The notes under the pieces are model-generated. The model searched no databases, was not told the origin of the DNA, and was given only the letters and a program-made list of their open reading frames with translations. Both the position numbers and the translations under genes were made by a program. From positions 1-6,288 of the forward strand of contig JAJFGM010000659.1 of assembly GCA_021776145.1 (NCBI GenBank): a stretch of DNA of 6,288 nt, in the 5' to 3' direction. Positions within the stretch are counted from its first letter, which is position 1, and the number at the start of each line of letters is the position of its first letter. The stretch comes from Kiloniellaceae bacterium. Lineage in GTDB: Bacteria > Pseudomonadota > Alphaproteobacteria > Kiloniellales > Kiloniellaceae. Positions 5,206-6,288 of this stretch are shown here, piece by piece.

Positions 5206-6132
5206 ATGGCAAACACAGATCGTAAAGTAGCCGCCGCCGGTACCACGCTACATGTGGTGCTGGTTACCGGCATCAGCGGCGCCGGCCGTTCCTCAACATT
5301 GAAAGTACTCGAGGATATCGGCTACGAGTCGATCGACAACCTGCCCTTGAACCTGCTTGACGCCATTCTCAGCGACGGCGCGCCGCTGCGCCCGGTCGCC
5401 GTCGGTGTTGACATTCGCACGCGCGATTTCTCCGCCGGCCCGGTGCTCGACGAACTCGATCGCCTAGAGCAGGATCCGCGAATCAGCACGCGGCTCCTGT
5501 TTCTCGACTGCGACTCGGACATTATTGCCCGCCGCTATACCGAAACGCGCCGCCCGCATCCCCTGGCCCACGACCGCCCGCTTGCCGACGGCGTGGCGGC
5601 CGAGCGCCGATTAATCGAGCCTTTGCGCCGTCGCGCCGATCTGGTCATCGATACCAGCGGCTTGTCCCCGAACGATTTTCGCCAGCTCCTTACCGGGCAT
5701 TTCGATCCTAGCGGCGCGCCCGGCATGACGATTTTCGTGACCTCCTTTTCCTATCGCATCGGCGTCCCGCGCGCCGCGGATCTGGTCTTTGATATGCGGT
5801 TTCTTTCGAATCCACATTATGTGGAGGATTTGCGCGCCCTCAGCGGTCTCGACGAAGCGGTTGTTGACCACATAAAAAGAGATGCCGGTTTCGAGGAATT
5901 CTTCGAACGCTGGACTGCGCTATTGGAACCGCTGCTGCCGCGCTACGAAAGCGAGGGCAAGAGCTACCTGACCATATCGACCGGCTGTACCGGCGGGCGT
6001 CATCGATCGGTCGCGATGGCGGAAACGCTTGCTGAATGGTTGCGTCAGCAGGGCCGTCGAGTCACCGTAAGCCACCGCGACATTGGCCTGGAGCCGACGC
6101 GGCATGAGAATCATCGGGTGCTTGGCCAGTGA
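5206..6132 (+). CDS. rapZ: RapZ-family nucleotide-binding protein (RNase adapter)
   Basis: Cytoplasmic P-loop protein of 308 aa (family usually about 285-300). Seen: P-loop GISGAGRS (22-29) followed by TLKVLEDIGYESIDNLPLNLL, a family hallmark; Walker B-like LLFLDCD (97-103); the RRPHPL stretch (115-120) and ERRLIEPLRRRADLVIDTS (133-151); C-terminal FSYRIGVPRAADLVFDMRFL (181-200), FLSNPHY, and STGCTGGRHRSV (258-269). P-loop position 7 is Arg (R28) where Lys is usual; this is seen in some RapZ proteins. Family knowledge: E. coli RapZ senses glucosamine-6-phosphate and guides RNase E to the sRNA GlmZ; Bacillus YvcJ binds UDP-GlcNAc. GlmZ is not expected in Alphaproteobacteria, so the target here is unknown. 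Start 5206 is followed by about 15 extra residues before the conserved VVLVTG core; the ribosome site is weak (AAAG 6-9 nt upstream), and a later start cannot be excluded. It is 158 bp after hprK. Confidence 0.94.
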   Translation: MANTDRKVAAAGTTLHVVLVTGISGAGRSSTLKVLEDIGYESIDNLPLNLLDAILSDGAPLRPVAVGVDIRTRDFSAGPVLDELDRLEQDPRISTRLLFLDCDSDIIARRYTETRRPHPLAHDRPLADGVAAERRLIEPLRRRADLVIDTSGLSPNDFRQLLTGHFDPSGAPGMTIFVTSFSYRIGVPRAADLVFDMRFLSNPHYVEDLRALSGLDEAVVDHIKRDAGFEEFFERWTALLEPLLPRYESEGKSYLTISTGCTGGRHRSVAMAETLAEWLRQQGRRVTVSHRDIGLEPTRHENHRVLGQ

Positions 6133-6147
6133 TTTTGCGCTAGAAAC

Positions 6148-6167
6148 CGCTGCGGTGCGCCCCAGCG
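6148..6167 (+). other. Weak hairpin after rapZ
   Basis: CGCTG (6148-6152) pairs with CAGCG (6163-6167) around a 10-nt loop, 15 nt after the rapZ stop. No T run follows, so it is not a convincing terminator, and transcription probably continues into the next gene. Confidence 0.2.
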
Positions 6168-6174
6168 CGATAAC

Positions 6175-6204
6175 TGACGAAGCAGGAATTGACGAAACAG
6201 GAAT
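6175..6204. repeat. Tandem duplication of a 15-bp unit
   Basis: TGACGAAGCAGGAAT (6175-6189) is followed at once by TGACGAAACAGGAAT (6190-6204), 14 of 15 identical. It lies in non-coding sequence after rapZ. A recent slippage duplication or a paired binding site would both give this pattern. Confidence 0.75.
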
Positions 6205-6230
6205 ACCGGCGGGAAAAGTCGGCAATACCT

Positions 6231-6267
6231 GGCCCTATAGCAAATGGGCCCTGTAATAACTGGGCCC
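6231..6267 (+). promoter_or_regulatory. Three mutually pairing GGCCC-type segments, possible leader switch
   Basis: Segment 1 GGCCC (6231-6235), segment 2 GGGCCC (6246-6251) and segment 3 GGGCCC (6262-6267) share a 16-bp period (CCCT at 6233, 6249, 6265). Segment 2 can pair with either 1 or 3, each with a 10-nt loop, so the two hairpins exclude one another. The segments end 11 nt before a Shine-Dalgarno. A regulatory role is inference. Confidence 0.4.
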
Positions 6268-6278
6268 TGGGCGATCTT

Positions 6279-6283
6279 GGAGG
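6279..6283 (+). promoter_or_regulatory. Shine-Dalgarno of a gene starting just past the window
   Basis: GGAGG lies 5 nt before the window end, which is the right spacing for a start codon at about 6289. From the usual gene order in Alphaproteobacteria, the next gene is likely an EIIA-Man-type PTS protein followed by ptsH; this cannot be seen here. Confidence 0.55.
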
Positions 6284-6288
6284 TTAGG

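Noticed and set aside
5190..5225. 11-codon upstream ORF (MVRKADGKHRS) overlapping the rapZ start
   Set aside because: Too short, no ribosome site and no recognisable leader-peptide feature; chance is enough to explain it.
6189..6241. Promoter with TTGACG (6189-6194) before the downstream gene
   Set aside because: No -10-like hexamer at 16-19 bp; the nearest, TATAGC at 6236, is 41 bp away.

Overview
The window is GC-rich, tightly packed chromosomal DNA from an alphaproteobacterium. The evidence is a ChvI/ChvG two-component pair next to a short, kinase-domain-only HprK and a RapZ, an association typical of Alphaproteobacteria. The BetA-type oxidoreductase also carries the C-terminal tail seen in rhizobial/roseobacterial choline dehydrogenases. 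The sequence does not fix the genus; a Rhodospirillales-like or related lineage is a reasonable guess and no more.

Layout: (1) 70-771 (+) chvI response regulator, then a 62-bp gap with a small hairpin. (2) 834-2651 (+) chvG membrane sensor histidine kinase. (3) A 45-bp AT-rich convergent junction. (4) 2697-4358 (-) betA-type choline dehydrogenase, alone and on the opposite strand. (5) 4359-4618, a divergent intergenic region with a candidate betA promoter (TATAAT), four tandem 19-bp repeats and a candidate hprK promoter. (6) 4619-5047 (+) short hprK. (7) 5048-5205, a gap with a strong GC hairpin and an inverted repeat around a candidate promoter. (8) 5206-6132 (+) rapZ. (9) 6133-6288, non-coding, with a 15-bp tandem duplication, three mutually pairing GGCCC-type segments and, at the very edge, a Shine-Dalgarno for a gene that should start at about 6289.

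How the genes fit together: ChvG/ChvI senses envelope or acid stress and controls transcription. HprK phosphorylates the HPr protein of the regulatory (PTS-Ntr-like) phosphotransferase system, and RapZ is a nucleotide-binding regulator tied to amino-sugar metabolism. In many Alphaproteobacteria these four genes are followed by an EIIA-Man-type gene and ptsH, so the truncated downstream gene is probably one of these. The unusual point is betA, an osmoprotectant (glycine betaine) synthesis gene, lying inside this regulatory cluster.

No mobile element, CRISPR, tRNA, rRNA or clearly novel protein system was found. The interesting material is in the intergenic regions: the 19-bp repeat array between the divergent betA and hprK promoters, and the alternative-hairpin region before the next gene.
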